A stretch of DNA of 64,000 nucleotides from the NCBI RefSeq assembly GCF_002878395.1, contig NC_061120.1, positions 117,229,569-117,293,568 of the forward strand, written 5' to 3'. Position numbers and translations under genes: made by a program. Positions 44,156 through 57,015 of this stretch are shown piece after piece. Positions within the stretch are counted from its first letter, which is position 1, and the number at the start of each line of letters is the position of its first letter. The notes under the pieces were generated by a model that was not told the origin of the DNA, made no database searches, and worked only from the letters and a program-made list of their open reading frames with translations. The DNA comes from Capsicum annuum (Eukaryota > Streptophyta > Magnoliopsida > Solanales > Solanaceae).

Positions 44156-45539
44156 AACTTTTTCTGGCCAATTGAGCAGCCCAACAGAAAAGAAATTGAC
44201 AAGCTCAAATCTAGCTAACCTGGCCCACGAAGCTTTAAACGAACCAATTCTCGTTTCTGTCCATTCTCATCCAAATAAAATTAACGAAAAAGGGTCTAAA
44301 TGGCCTTCAACTATATAAAATAGTGTGAAAGTATCCTTCATCTACCTATTGGGTCTGAAATATTCATCCCGTCTACCTATTGAGTTGTTTTGCCCTTTTA
44401 TTTAACAGATCAACTTGACCGCACTTTATTAATGATGTATCTTTTTCTAATTGGCCGACTAATAATTAATTTTTCCTCTAAAATCCCAACCCACCCAAAC
44501 CTAATACCCTATATAATAATAACCTGATCCCACCCAAACCTAATAACCTAAAAAAAACCCAAGTCAATCACTAGTCACATTTTTTTCTCCATTTTTCTCT
44601 TTTCTTTTTCTGCGCCATTTTTCAATGAAAGCATAGACGGCTAGAATAAAATTCTTGAATATCTCATACCATAAGAGTAATTTTACTCATTTTCAAGAAT
44701 TTCTTTCTTTTTAGTATTTTCAATTAGGGTTTTCTTTTTGTTTTTTAATATTATTGCAATTTTATGTATATTGATATTGCTATGTTGTTTTATGTATCAA
44801 ATGTTTGTTGTTGTCACTTTTTAAAGTAGCATAACTTTTATGCTTTCATTTACTTTTCTCGAATTAGAATTTTTTTTATAGTGTTTTCTTAAATAAGAGA
44901 TTTATTTTTTCAATAGTTATTTTGTGTATTTTTCTTTATCTTTCACAATTTTATGGGTGACTGTTAGGTATGCCATAGTTTGGTGTATTTATGGATGTTA
45001 GGTATGTCATATTTTTATCAAAAAGTGATCTTTTTATATTTATTTTTGGTATTGCATCCTTTATCATTGGCTTGACATAAAATATTGAAAGATTTTTTAT
45101 TTTTTTATTTTCTTTATTGATTTCTGGTAACACTTTCTCTTTGTTTTATGTTTGTCATGTGACCTCTTTAAATATTGATTGAAAAGGTTGATGTGGTCTT
45201 TAACTATGGAGAAAAGTGAGTCCTTATTCTGCAACTTATCTAATTAAAAAACTGACTTATATATGAGAATCGTATGATCTAGATTTTCTCTCATATATAG
45301 ATTTATGTTCAAAGTATATTGAAAAGTTAGATTTTAGATAGGTGAAACAGTTGTTATGTATAGGGCTATTTGGTGGCCATTATTTAGTTGAGGGTGATAC
45401 AGAAATTAGAAATTTATAAATGGCATTGTCGATTTAGTCAGATCTGTTTAAACTTCAACTATTTACTGTTGACGAGGGTAAAAATATCATCCCAGCTCTT
45501 GACATTAGTCAACATAATAGACCTTTTCGTGCAACAGTA
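44156..45539 (+). other. 5' region of the second MULE, no gene seen
   Basis: This includes a block with AAAAAGGGTCTAAATGGCC near 44290 and repeated TCTACCTATTG words (44341, 44371) that could belong to a terminal repeat, but no inverted partner was found in the window. The remainder is AT-rich leader ahead of the transposase. Confidence 0.4.
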
Positions 45540-47907
45540 GTGCAGTAACTGATGGTGAATCAAGTGAGGAAGTAAAGAATAAAAATGAGCATGTAGATAG
45601 TGACTACAATAGTGATGAGTTAGAATTTCTTGAAAGGGAAAAGAAAAGAAAAGAAAAGTCAATGAGAGTCTAAATAACTTCTTAGAGTTGAAAAAGGGAA
45701 TGAGCTTTAAGGATCTTGATAAAGAAAAAATATTTTTGAGCTTTTACTCAATTGTTATGAAGAGGGGCCTTAAAGTTGCTAAGAATGACCATACTAGAGT
45801 TAGATATAGGTGTGATGTTAGTTGTCTTTTTGTATGTCAGATATCAAAAGTTGGTAAAGGTCAAGGATTTGAAATTAAAATCTTGGAAATGGAACATACA
45901 TGTCAGGCATGCTTTAAGAATAAAAGATCTACGCAACAAAATTTAGCACACTATTTCAAGAACAAAGTTTAGAATAGCCCATATTACAAGGTGACAGATA
46001 TGAGAAAGCATATGGAGGACAAATTTCTACTTAATGTTAGTTATTAAAAAATGAAGAGGATTAAGAAAAATATATTAGAGAAATTGGAGGGTAGCTTTAT
46101 TGATGATTTCAATAAGTTGGGTATGCTCAAGAATTGAAGGATACCAATCCTGGTTCTGATGTGGTGCTAAACATATCTAAAGATGCGTTGGAACAAGGTC
46201 AAAGAAGATTTTTAAGAATGTATATGTTCTTTGAAGCTTTAAAAAGTGGTTTGAGACCATTTATAAGGATGGATGGGACATTTTTAAAGGGAATATTTAA
46301 GAAAATTTTACTGGTTGCCTTTGGACAAGATTCAATAAAATACTTCTATCCACTTGCTTGGGTAGTTGTTGATAGAGAAGCATCTAGAACATGGAAGGGG
46401 TTCATTGAGTTTTTGAGAAATTTATTAGGTTTGGTAGATAGCGAAGGGCTGACACTTATGTCTGATATGCAAAAGGTAATTATCTGTCACTTTCATTATT
46501 TTTTTCATTTTTATTTTGTATACACTTGTTGTGTTGATTGTTTCAATATTTCAGGGGTTGATTGATGTTGTTGGTCAATTGCTTCTAGTAGCACACACAA
46601 ATGGCATGTAAGACATATGGAAGCCAATTGGGCCAAGATTTGGAGAGGTGGAGAGATGAAAAAGTTAATGTGGCTGTCTGCTTGGAGTACCTATGTAGAA
46701 GAATTTGAAAATCAACTGAAAAGCATGAGTTCTGTGTTTGAACAAGCAGTCAAAGATCTATTATGGTACAATGTGCAAAAACTTCACATGCGAAAATAAT
46801 TTCACAGAGATTCAAAAAATGGATTTTGGCTGCAAGGGCAAAGCCAATAGTTAATATGTTAGAAGATATCAGAATCAAGGTATTGCCTTTATTTTTAGTC
46901 TTATGTTATATCAATGCCAAATATCTTACTGTTAATGTTTTGTATAGGTTATGGGTAGGTTGAATGATCTTAAAGAGCAGGGTGAAATTGGAGGGAAGAA
47001 TTTTGTTCATATGCCATGGAGTTGTATAATGATTTTAAAATCATTGCACAAGGTTGTCATGTTTAAGCTAATGGAGACTTAGGATATAAGGTGGCTGGGG
47101 GTATTTATAGACATATTGTGAGTCTTGATAGTAAGAGATGCACATGTAGGATATGAAATTTGACAGGAATACCATGTTGTCATACTATTAAAGCTTTTCA
47201 ACATGATAAACAAGAACCAGAGGATGAGATACACCAGTGGTATTCAAAAAAGACTTATATGTTGCTGTACCAACATAAAATACAACCAATTAGGGGTGAG
47301 AAATTTGGGAAAGTTCATCCTTCACGTGCTATAGAACCACCAAAAATACTTAAAATGGTTGGTAGACAAAACTTTTAAGAGTAAGAAAGAAAAAATAAGG
47401 CAAAGAAGAGAGAGGGATTGTGGTCAAAAAGTAAAAAGGAGTTGAAAATGACATGTGGCCGCTACAATGCAACAAGTCACAATGTAAGGAAATATCCTAC
47501 AATAAGTTCCCTGTTCCTTAGTTAGTCATTATTTACACTGTTGCCAATTTAATTGTATAGTCACTTTGCCAAATTTTGTAGCTTCAAAGAAGAGTAGAAG
47601 TTCTCCAAGATGTGCCATCGTCAGCACTCCAATCTAGTGAAGAATTCATCTTTATGCCAACTCCTAGATTTTCTACATCTTATCTTCAACAAATAATCCC
47701 ACCAATTGATAAATTACTAGTTTTTCAAACAAGAAGAGGAAAGCCAGAGATAAATCTATTTCCCCTTCAAAGAGGTCTGTGAAAAATAATATTGCTACTG
47801 CTAGCATAGTTCAGAAGCCTATTGCACTTTCAAGAGAACTTGTTGCTAAATATGAAACTTAATATGATCTTGAAGGTGAGGATTATCAGCCCTTGTATAG
47901 GCCTAGG
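45540..47907 (+). pseudogene. mudrA-type MULE transposase, interrupted
   Basis: Coding pieces in order: an acidic stretch ending DYNSDELEFLEREKKRK (45600); the plant MuDR domain MSFKDLDKEKIFLSFYSIV...ARFRC-type region (45700-45960) with CDVSCLFVC and HTCQACFKNKRST; the DDE catalytic core (46134-46480) with Asp in RMDGTFLKG (46272) and in LMSDMQK (46464); a GT-AG intron 46475-46554; HMEANWAKIWRGGEMKK (46610); a second intron about 46880-46946; and the SWIM zinc finger with CTC (47139) followed by TGIPCCH (47160-47186). A degraded zinc knuckle (MTCGRYNATSHNV) follows near 47450. Several frameshifts and stops, including a Trp-to-stop in the SWIM domain, make it inactive. Element A interrupts it at 47907; the reading continues at 62016. 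Confidence 0.87.
46475..46554 (+). other. Intron in mudrA pseudogene
   Basis: GTAATTATC...TTTCAG, joining SDMQK to GLIDVVGQLL, which fits the family. Confidence 0.75.
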
Positions 47908-49384
47908 TGATCTTAGGTGAATTTATGCACCTAAGTATTATTATCTCGCCTTAATTAGCCTAGTTTTGAGGACTTCTCATGTGCGTAATGAGTTAGTATT
48001 CATATAATCAAGAATATATGTGTTAAAAAAACATATTTATAGTGTTTAAAACAAGTTGGAAAGCAAAATATTCATTTAGAATTTAGATGACAAAACTAGT
48101 ATTGTTAGCTTGAACTATGTGTTGTTCTAGTTCATCTCAATGAATTCTATTGTGTTCTGAGTTATAATTCATGGTGTTTTATGTTATATTAATATTGGAG
48201 AGATGATAAAATTGATAATGGGATGATATGCAAGCTTAAATTGAAGAGGAAAAGCAACCACAAAGTAAGGAACTTAATGCCAAATAGATGGAGTTCGCTT
48301 GGGTGAAATCTAGAAAATTTAAGCACAAGGGCGTGTCACATCCTTGGATCTCCATGATGAGGGAATGACAAACCCTTAGTCATAAATAAAAATGGCAAAT
48401 TCTAGTGAGACTCCATGATAGGGGCGTGCCACACCCTTATCGCGGTAAGTAAAAAACGTGGCACGCTCATGTGTCAAAATCGACCACTTGTTTCCCATTA
48501 TAAATTGAACACTTGGAATATATTGTAAACACCTTGGATGACCTTTGGGGATTTAAATACACTTGAGGAGTCTTCTCTTAGGTTTTTTATCCTTTTCTTT
48601 AGTTTACTTTTGGATTATGAACATGAATTCCTTAATTGTGATTCTTTATAATTCCATGAGTGGCTGAACACCCTTATCTGGGGATGAGGATAATAACATG
48701 AGTACTTAAGATTGTAACTAAGTTAGTTTGTGTTTGCTACAATTACTGGTTGCTTATATCCTTGTTTTTTCTATTCTACAGATTTGCGACCCTTAGGATA
48801 AACACATATTTCTGTCGGGAGCCCGAAAAAAAGAATGATAGAATAGAACATGGGATGTATGGGATGGGATCATGCTAATTCAAGGGAATAAAGTTATAAT
48901 TTAAGTTTAGGATAGGAATATACCTAATTTGCGCTCTTTGATTCATATACGAGAAAACATACAAATTCATTTAGCTTAGTTCTTACATCCTTGCTCAATG
49001 ATGTAGTTGTGAGGCTAAGTTAGATAGTTGATTAGAGGCTAGGAAGATCATAATCATGTTATCAACCTCGTGAATCAACAACCAAGATAATTAACTAAAC
49101 CAAGGAAATTATATAGCTAAGTAGGACTGTTCGTAGTGCCTTAACCCTGGGTTTCTCCCCATTATTGTTCAAGTAATTTACATTACCACATTGTGCACCT
49201 TTGCTCTTAGTTATCAATTCCCAAATATTTTGGTTACTTTTGCATTCGTTTAATCATCATAGTGAACTAGAATTAGATATTTATTAAGCACAAGTCCTTC
49301 AGGGATCGATACTTGGCTTTCATTGGCCATTTTACTACTTGGTTAATCATGTGCACTTGTGTGTGTGTGTGCTTAGGCACAATA
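47908..49384 (+). repeat. 5' LTR of element A
   Basis: Starts TGATCTTAGGTGAATTTATG and ends GGCACAATA, where the expected CA is TA. An island with GGGCGTGTCACATCC (48329), GGGGCGTGCCACACCC (48421) and CGTGGCACGC (48457) lies just before TATAAAT at 48499. It aligns with the 3' LTR throughout. Confidence 0.88.
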
Positions 49385-49390
49385 AGTTTT

Positions 49391-49408
49391 TGGCGTTATT
49401 TCCAGGGA
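49391..49408 (+). other. Primer binding site of element A (tRNA-Asp type)
   Basis: TGGCGTTATTTCCAGGGA corresponds to the TGGCGCCGTTGCCGGGGA site of Athila/Tat elements with several C-to-T or G-to-A changes. Confidence 0.75.
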
Positions 49409-49599
49409 CTTGTAAATTGACAATTGTCTTAGTTTTAGTTTTTCTATTTTATTTCTCAAGTGCTAACAACTTGATCTTAGCTTCTGAATTTACAGGTTTA
49501 AGTCTGAAAAACAAATAAACTAGTAAGGTAAAGGGATTTGGTTGACCCATATTTTTAAACTGAGCTCTAGTTGAGGAGAGAAACCATACTTCTCTATCG

Positions 49600-50098
49600 G
49601 ATACCTCAAATTCAATGAGAGAAAGCTATTCTTGCACCTATGGTTAATGATCCACCACCCTGCAGGATAGTTCACAAAGTGACAGTTCCACTTGCAATTA
49701 ATATTACCTCCACCATCTTCAGAATTAAACCTGGACATAGATTCGAGCTCAAATAGAACATGGTGCAACTTTTGCACAGCAGTAGACAGTTCACAGACTT
49801 GTCATATGAGGATCCACAAGTCCATTTGCAGAACTTTTTAGTTATTAGTGACATATTTATCCCCACTAGATCCTCTATAGATTATATGAAGCTTAACTTC
49901 TTACGCTTCTCACTTTTGGGGGAAGCAAAGAAATGGTTGAAGGCAGAACCTTCAAACTCTATCACTACGTGAGATGATCTAGCAAAGAAAATCCTCATTC
50001 GATTCTTTCCATCCAGCAAGACTGCAAGGTTACATAGTGAAATTTTTAGCTTTAAACAGAAGAAAAATGAGAATTTATATCATACATGAGAGAGGTTC
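49600..50098 (+). pseudogene. gag of element A, truncated
   Basis: The frame reads VQLLHSSRQFTDLSYEDPQV, HLQNFLVISDIF, FLRFSLLGEAKKWLKAEPSN and ILIRFFPSSKTARL, the capsid region of Athila/Tat-type gag. There are stops at FELK-stop, SITT-stop-DD and YHT-stop. It stops at the ERF codon group where B inserts. Confidence 0.8.
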
Positions 50099-51520
50099 TG
50101 ATGTGCTATAGAAATATAGCACTTTCGACACTTAAAACTATGAAAATATGCAAGTTTTTGTGGTTGTTTTACTAGATATAATGCTTTTTGGGTATATTTT
50201 GTAGGAAATCATGTCTTGGATGCTAAGTTCATGTAAAAAAAGAAAAAAAGGTGTTTTTCCTACTTTTAAGAGCAATTATGGATGTTTGAGACACTTTTTA
50301 TATTATTCGTGATCAAATCATGTTCGAAAATTGAAGAAGAGTTGAAAAGATGACTCCCTACACTTGCTAAGTCAACATGCGGACCACATGTAGCACTTAT
50401 GGACCGCATGTGGGCAAAGAAAGTGTCAGAAGGATAAAATCCCGAGAGCTGACTTGTAGGAAATTTTGGTCTGGCACTTGCGGTCTCCACTTGCGCCCTC
50501 CCTGTAGGTCGCAAGTACTAGTCACCCTAAGGATTGGGCGCAAGTAGGGACCATAAGTGGCCATCAATTTTTTTTCTCCTATTTCGTCCAAGATTTGATT
50601 TTAAGGTTTTCTCATGTACTATAAATATCCCTTATGTGTTTTTAGTAGAAGTTATGCAGTCTTGATACTTACAAATATATTTTGATTATAAGATCTGACT
50701 TTGATCTTGGAATTCTCTTGTATTGATTTTAGTTAATTAATTCAGTTACAGTTTTGGGTTTTCAACTTCTTATTATTGTGATTTAATCGGTGTTTTCAAT
50801 CATGAATATTATTGATTACTTCACAAGCATGAGCGGCTAAAAACCCATAGCTAAGGTTGTGGAAACTCTGACGAATTGATGAAGTAGGGGAAGCTCTATT
50901 GTTGTTCTAAACCGATACCCATATATGCATTATATTATCTTCACTTTAATAGTTATTTTAGTGGTGGACAACATTAAGATCCTACCTAGATATTTCTACT
51001 TACTCTAAAAGAGGAGTAGTGACTAGGAAAAAATAATTACAACAATAATTTGAAGTTTAACTGTCGATTCATGCTACTAGGTATTATCTAATTAATATTG
51101 TTAGAAATCATCTAATAACTAGACACACAAAAAGTATAGTTAATTGGGATCAAAGTTAAAGGTGAAATCAATCTACTCATCCAAAAAACTGTAGATAGTA
51201 CATAACTTATCAGATTCTACATGCAAGGTATCAGGTTGGTTCAACAAAGTACGATAAGACTATGGAGTTGTGAAGCCAGAGGGAACACAATCCTAGTGTT
51301 CACCAACGCTGATTATGACTGAAGTTGATATTTGCTACTTGTTCAATATTGCTATTCAAATCCCCTCATTTACTTTTTTAGTTTTGCCAGTTGATTACAA
51401 TATCTGAGATTCACAAGTCTACATATTCCCTTAGAATTTGATCCCAGCCTTTATTAGGTTACTATATTTGACATCGACTACAAGAATCTTTAGAGTGGAA
51501 GTGTAGCTTGGGCGCTATCA
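50099..51520 (+). repeat. 5' LTR of element B
   Basis: Starts TGATGTGCTATAG and ends GGGCGCTATCA. The island 50375-50565 carries ATGCGGACCACATG, CACTTGCGG, CACTTGCGCCC, GGTCGCAAGTAC and GGGCGCAAGTAGGGACC, just upstream of TATAAATA at 50620-50627. 1422 bp. Confidence 0.88.
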
Positions 51521-51525
51521 AATTT

Positions 51526-51542
51526 TGGCGTTGTTGCTAGGG
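51526..51542 (+). other. Primer binding site of element B (tRNA-Asp type)
   Basis: TGGCGTTGTTGCTAGGG follows the LTR after a short spacer and matches the Athila/Tat site apart from C-to-T changes. Confidence 0.78.
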
Positions 51543-52059
51543 AATACGGTGTTAAGTTGTGAATTAAAGTTTTTGTAGTTTTTGGGTTTTATTTTTGTTT
51601 TTGTTCTTAGTTGGGTATATGCCGGTGTATTCCTAGCATATGGAGTAGAAGCAATCCCTTACTCCTACTGAATCCGAATCTAGAGAGGATCCTACATACA
51701 CCTAGTAGGATGATAGAGCCGAAGAGAGATAATCTTCCTAAAAGAGTTTATGATGATGTTTCTTCCTTTCTTCTGAAGGAGTTTAGGATATTATTGACCA
51801 ACAGACAGAGGTGCTATTAGCACAAGCTACTAACTAGAGGAGGGAAGAAAAATCTCATTACTTAGCTTAGGAGGTAGAGCTAGTTGTGCATTAACCTAAA
51901 GTAGACCACCGAGCAATACTTGCTAGAAACCAAAATAGAGTTTAAGGTGGCTGAGCCCATGTGATCCCAACATACTGGTACTTGCAGCCATGAAAGGATG
52001 AAGAGGATCTAGGGTATGTTGAGCCGATAGAGTCTAGTGCCATTATTCCTCCTATTTTA

Positions 52060-52749
52060 CCCCGAGGTATTTAGTTTAATATATCGAGTGATATGATCTA
52101 ACTCTTATACATGAAGGGTGTGTTTATCAGGTTGCCTACAGATGATGCAAACATGCATCTAGCCAATTTTACTAGAATTTGCACTTTATATACATATCCA
52201 GGGGTGAATCAGGAAACTCTTAGAATGAGGTTGTTCTCCATTTCACTTATAGGAGAAGCATCATTATGGTTAGGGGAACTTCTAAAAGGATCTATCACTA
52301 CATGAAATAAGTTGCACAGACAATTCTTAAATAGGTTCTTTCTTTCATCCAAGATGTTGCAGCTTTTGGATGAGATCTATAATTTCAGGTAACTGCAGTC
52401 TGAGTCCATGTATGGGTTTTAGTTCAGGATCAAGAAGAAGTTGAGTATGGTGCCCAACTATTGGATTTTAGGGATGGACTTATTGAAGTTATTCTATAGA
52501 GCCCTGACCATCAATTCCAGAGCCATGATAGATACTATCTCTGGAGGAGATTTTATCGGATTACCCTGGGAGGTAACTTCTGATATTCTAGACCAGATAT
52601 CTCTCACTAATCAAGGGTGGCAAACTCGAGAGGCAGAGAGGGGTTCTGGCACTTACATCATTGGAGCTGCTAGTGACCAGAGAGTATCTAATGATTCTAT
52701 AGCACAAGAAATTATGCTACTAAGGACTGATATTAGGTTGATGGAATAG
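52060..52749 (+). pseudogene. gag of element B
   Basis: Frames read MHLANFTRICTLYTYPGV, LRMRLFSISLIGEASLWLGE and FLNRFFLSSKMLQL, then SRAMIDTISGGDF, the order of Athila/Tat gag (capsid then C-terminal region). Stops follow SITT and NFR. A degraded linker and lysine-rich region continue to about 53500. Confidence 0.8.
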
Positions 52750-53506
52750 TAGTTCACGATTGTGAATTCCAAGAAAGTTCATGAAGTATAAGCACAGGGT
52801 GCATATTCTAGAGCTTATGAGTCTGCATTTAAAGAGGAGGCTAGGTATTCGGATCGTCATTTGGAGGGTTTTCAAGCCTAAGGGAAAGAAAACTAAGGTT
52901 GAAAATACTATGATGACAAATATAGAGACCACAGTAGGGACGAAGAAGGTGATTGGATATGGGGAGATGATTATAAGGAGAAGGGAGACAAGTATATTTT
53001 GCCTGGCAGATGAGATACTGAATCAAGAATGAAAGAAATGTTGTCTAAGCTGGTGAAGGGTCAAAAAAATTAGGAGAACAACCTTAAGGAGATTAAGGTT
53101 GACATTTTAGGGTTGACCTAGAAGGTGGAGTTTCATGCCACTGCTATTAAGTAGTTGGAGCACCAGTTTGGGCAAATGTCAGCTATGATCAAATAGAAAT
53201 AGCTTGTTACTCTACCGAGTAAAAAAGTTCAGAGTCCACCAGCTATAAGTCATTGTCTAACTATCATCCCTAATTGTGGTTTCACTACTAATGATCACCC
53301 TTTACCTACAATTAAGGAGATAAAGACTGAGAACACTGAGAGCGATGAAACACCTGAGGCAAATTATGAGAAGTCGACATGGGGTGATGATTATTTTAAG
53401 TATGATAGTGGTGAGAATTGGGTTGTCTAGACCAATGATCATGTGTACCCTTATAGTGTGACTTGTTCCTTACAGTTAGTAGAAACGAAGGAGGATCCTG
53501 GAGCAG

Positions 53507-54324
53507 TGATACGATCCAAATGGCCAACTTAGATTTTGATGACATCTTTGGAGGCCAACACATAGATACTCAAGACTTAGTCACCTCGAGTATACAAGAA
53601 CAAGAATGGAGGACTGGTTTTGAGCATTCCATTAAGAAAGGCCATGTATGAAAGATTTCTTGAAGTATTAAAGACTTGAGGACTCATGATTTTGGACCAT
53701 ACTTAATGGCTCATGATTTTTGGAGTATTGAAGAGCCTTAAAACACTCAAAAATTGCCACTCTACTTAAGGGTGTTTTTGTTATTTTGTGCCCTTTCCTT
53801 ACACTCCATAGGAGCTCTTTTCATTAAGGGAATTAGGGTCATTTTGTCTTTATTTTGTAATAACTATAAGTAGGCTCTTTAGGGTTCATTTCATACTTAG
53901 TTTTTTATTGGTGGAAGACTTTGAAACATTATAACACCTAATTCTCTCTAGGTTTTGAGAGTGAAACACCTTAGTTGTAGAGCCTGGAAAAGACAAAACC
54001 AAAATATGGGCTAATTCAAGTATGGATTCACTTGAGTTGCAACTTGGCTGGAAACGTTGGTGCTTGAGGAGGTAACGTCCCTATTTTGTCACCGTAAGGG
54101 TTTTGGTGATTGTTTTGTAGGTGTTAAGAGGTCCTTAGATTTGATACATCTTAGGGTTTTTAGTGTTTATGTAAGCATTTGTCTAACCATCTATCCTTTA
54201 ATAGATTACAAATCATTTGTGTTTTTTGCTTCTCTTTTTGTTGCCATTTTTTGTCTTGTTCTTTGTGGACTATTTTGTGATATTTTTGTACTGTTTTGTG
54301 TCCTTTGTGGGTTGTCTTGTATCA
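53507..54324 (+). mobile_element. Solo LTR C, family F, inserted in B
   Basis: Starts TGATACGATCC and ends CTTGTATCA. It shares the family-F LTR pattern: GTCACCTCGAG-TACAAGA-CA near 53580, TGGAGGAC near 53611, a CTCATTAAGGG-like word, GCCTGGAAAAG, and the ending. AGCAG lies on both sides (53502-53506 and 54325-54329), a perfect 5-bp target duplication, and with the LTR removed the B reading runs directly into its protease region. A solo LTR arises by recombination between the two LTRs of a full element. Confidence 0.9.
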
Positions 54325-54339
54325 AGCAGTCACCATTTT

Positions 54340-54740
54340 GTGTTGTATTAGGCCTTTCAATGTCAAAGAGGCTTTATACAACCTAGAATCAGTAGTAAAA
54401 TGGTTGTGTACAAACTGTTAAGGATGGGGGAACTCAAACCTACGTCCATAAAACTATTGATGGATGACTCATCTATGAAAAAACCAATGGGTGTTTTGTA
54501 TGACGTAGAAATAAAGGTAGAATCCCTTGTGTTCCCTGCTGATTTCATGGTTCTTGATTGTAAGGTGAATTTTAAGACTTTATTATATTAGGTAGACCCT
54601 TCCTATCCACTGGCAGGGTGTTCATTGATATGGACTTGGGAGATATCACCTTCATGCTAAATGATGAGCAAGTAGTTTTTGAGGTATGTAAGACAGTGAA
54701 GCAACCAGCCGATAAGCAAGTGATTTATGTGATAGACACT
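54340..54740 (+). pseudogene. Retropepsin of element B
   Basis: The frame 54400-54591 encodes MGELKPTSIKLLMDDSSMKK, PMGVLYDVEIKVESLVFPAD and FMVLDCKVN, followed in another frame by GRPFLSTGRVFIDMDLGD and ITFMLNDEQVVF. This is the retropepsin C-terminal half of Athila/Tat-type gag-pro (LADRS-KRP-G--EDV, FPADFVVLD, GRPFLATG). The catalytic Asp region lies before 54400 and is not clear. A frameshift lies near 54590. Confidence 0.8.
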
Positions 54741-55513
54741 ATTTATGAGGATGTTGTTACATAGGATAGTGTACCAGATATACCAGGTGTTGAGAAGAGA
54801 ATAGAGGTGATTCCATTAGGCTACCAATTATTGAGACTGAGGTGGCAACATTATATATATAGATCCAGCCACGGGTCCAGACTACACTAAAAATGGCTGA
54901 GGTTAGATTATAGTTTGCGCACTAAGCTGCTACGCCAGAGTTACGTGTTGACTTACATGCACGTATTAATTCTTTTAAGAGAAGTATGACAAGCCAATTT
55001 GTAGAGATTGAGATATTGAATCTAAAACATGTGAGGGAGGAGGTAGATATCTTACGAGCAGAAGTGTGCTCTCTTACAAAGAGCCATATGACTGTAATCC
55101 CTCCTATCATAGCCCTAGTTGTTCAGACATCACCTTTGTATGATCCCAATTTCTTTTATTTATTTGTAGAGGATGATGTCACGATTTCCGTAGTTGGGAT
55201 CAAGAGAGGCTGAGAGGCGAACCTGCAGACTCTAGACAAGCTATATGAGCAAGACTTGAAAAGGGACACCCATGATTCGATGGAGATTATGGTAGTTTAT
55301 AGGAAGAAGCATGCCAAACTTGTTACAGATGAATTTTCTCATAGTGCATTGCCACCACTATAGCCTCCGCCAGTAGATATACCCCCATCTAAGAAAGATC
55401 ATGATACGGATGCCTAGTGCACCCTAGGTATATCCTTATTCCCTCTGTTTCATATTATTTTAGTACATTAGAGTCAATGTACCATTTTTAGTTGGGGGTG
55501 GGGTATATCATAG
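54741..55513 (+). other. Element B region after the protease, no RT recognised
   Basis: A short frame (54986-55213) with LNLKHVREEVDILRAEV suggests a coiled coil, then a Pro-rich segment. No polymerase motif is visible in any frame. Confidence 0.5.
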
Positions 55514-55518
55514 CCGCC

Positions 55519-57010
55519 TGATGTGTGGTGAATTTACTACTCATTGATATCTAATTTGTGCCTACACTGCTATGTTTTAAAGGTATGAATGAGACTACTT
55601 TGTGATTTAAATACATTAATTCCTATGTTTTATAGGTTCATAGTTGCTGAGATAAAAAGAAGTAGAATAAGCTAAAAAAAGATCAAAGCGGGAAGAGAAG
55701 TGTAAAAACTGGAAAACCTATGTAGACTCGGCCTCAAGTACCACGATCGCGGAGTTTCCACCGCGATCACAGTAAGCAAAGAAGTTAGTAGGCCATGATC
55801 CCTTGAAGAATTCAGTGATCGCTATATATCCACACGCGATCACAGGATTTTTTGCTAGGGGAAAAATTGTAAAAGTACATAGCCGACCCCAAATTCCCAT
55901 TTAAAAGCTCAAAACCCTCATCCATGAATCATCACAAAAAATAAACCTCTCATCTCTAGTTTAGGGTTTTTGTAATTTCTTGGAGCTTGGAGCTTAAATT
56001 TACACTAATTTGAGACAAGATTAAATTAGAGGAGCTTTAAAGTGTAGTTTTGGATTTGTCTATTGGAGATTTATTTGAGTCTAAAGTGTGGTTTGTCCTC
56101 TCTTTATTTTCTTATGATCAACTTTGATGGACATCTAGATATATTTGTTTTTGTTATCCTTATGATGTGCTAGATTTACCTCTTGGGATTATGCTATATT
56201 ACGGTGTAAATATGTGTGGGATTTGATTTGTTTGTGAATTTACTAGTTTATGATATGGGTTCTACTATTGCTTGAGTAATTTGGTTAGGATATGTAGGTG
56301 AAAGCCTCAAATACCTAAATGGGTTTGATGGATGAAAATTTTAAGCTCTTGAAAGCTCAAACCATCCTTGAAAGAGGGGTTTGAGTGAACTTTAGGAATC
56401 CACCTCATCGTTGAAAAAGGGATGCGGAAACCAAAGAAATAGAAGATAATTTATGGGTATGTCTTTCCAATTTTCACTATCTTAGACATAAGGGTGATTA
56501 GGAGGATGACTATACCATGGGTATCATCCTAGAAATAGGGATAGCCAATTGAGGTATTAGGTGGCTTTAATTGATGCACTCTTTAGGTAATCGAAAGGTT
56601 CAATGAGTGAGATCTTTGAGGTTTTGTTAAAAAATTAGCCTCAAAGACCTTAAACCTAGCCTACCACATCATCAATGATTCGAATTTGCACAGAATCATC
56701 ATGAACCCATGCATAATTTACCCCTAGGAAAGAATAGTACCAAGATCTATTTTAATTGATTATACTCTAATTTTTATTAGTTTCGAATTAGTCACTTAGA
56801 AGCCCAAGAATTACTTTCACACTAGAAAACATTGCAAACCCCCTAACCATTTTGTATCATAGGTTTGAACTTAGTAAGAAAATATTATTTTGGACTTACT
56901 CAATCACAACTCACATTGTTCCTCATGGATTTGATCCCAACTCTTAGTTGGGTAAATATATTGATAACAACTGCCTTGCACTTAAATTGACTGTAAGTTG
57001 AGCGTTATCA
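55519..57010 (+). mobile_element. Solo LTR D, inserted in B
   Basis: Starts TGATGTGTGGTG and ends GTTGAGCGTTATCA. CCGCC lies directly on both sides (55514-55518 and 57011-57015), a perfect 5-bp duplication. The island 55740-55855 has CGATCGCGG, CCGCGATCAC, GTGATCGC and CGCGATCACAG. 1492 bp. Its end matches the antisense solo LTR at 9480. Confidence 0.92.
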
Positions 57011-57015
57011 CCGCC

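Noticed and set aside
44285..44400. AAAAAGGGTCTAAATGGCC block as terminal inverted repeat of the second MULE
   Set aside because: No inverted partner could be found up to the end of the window, so it is only mentioned as part of the 5' region.
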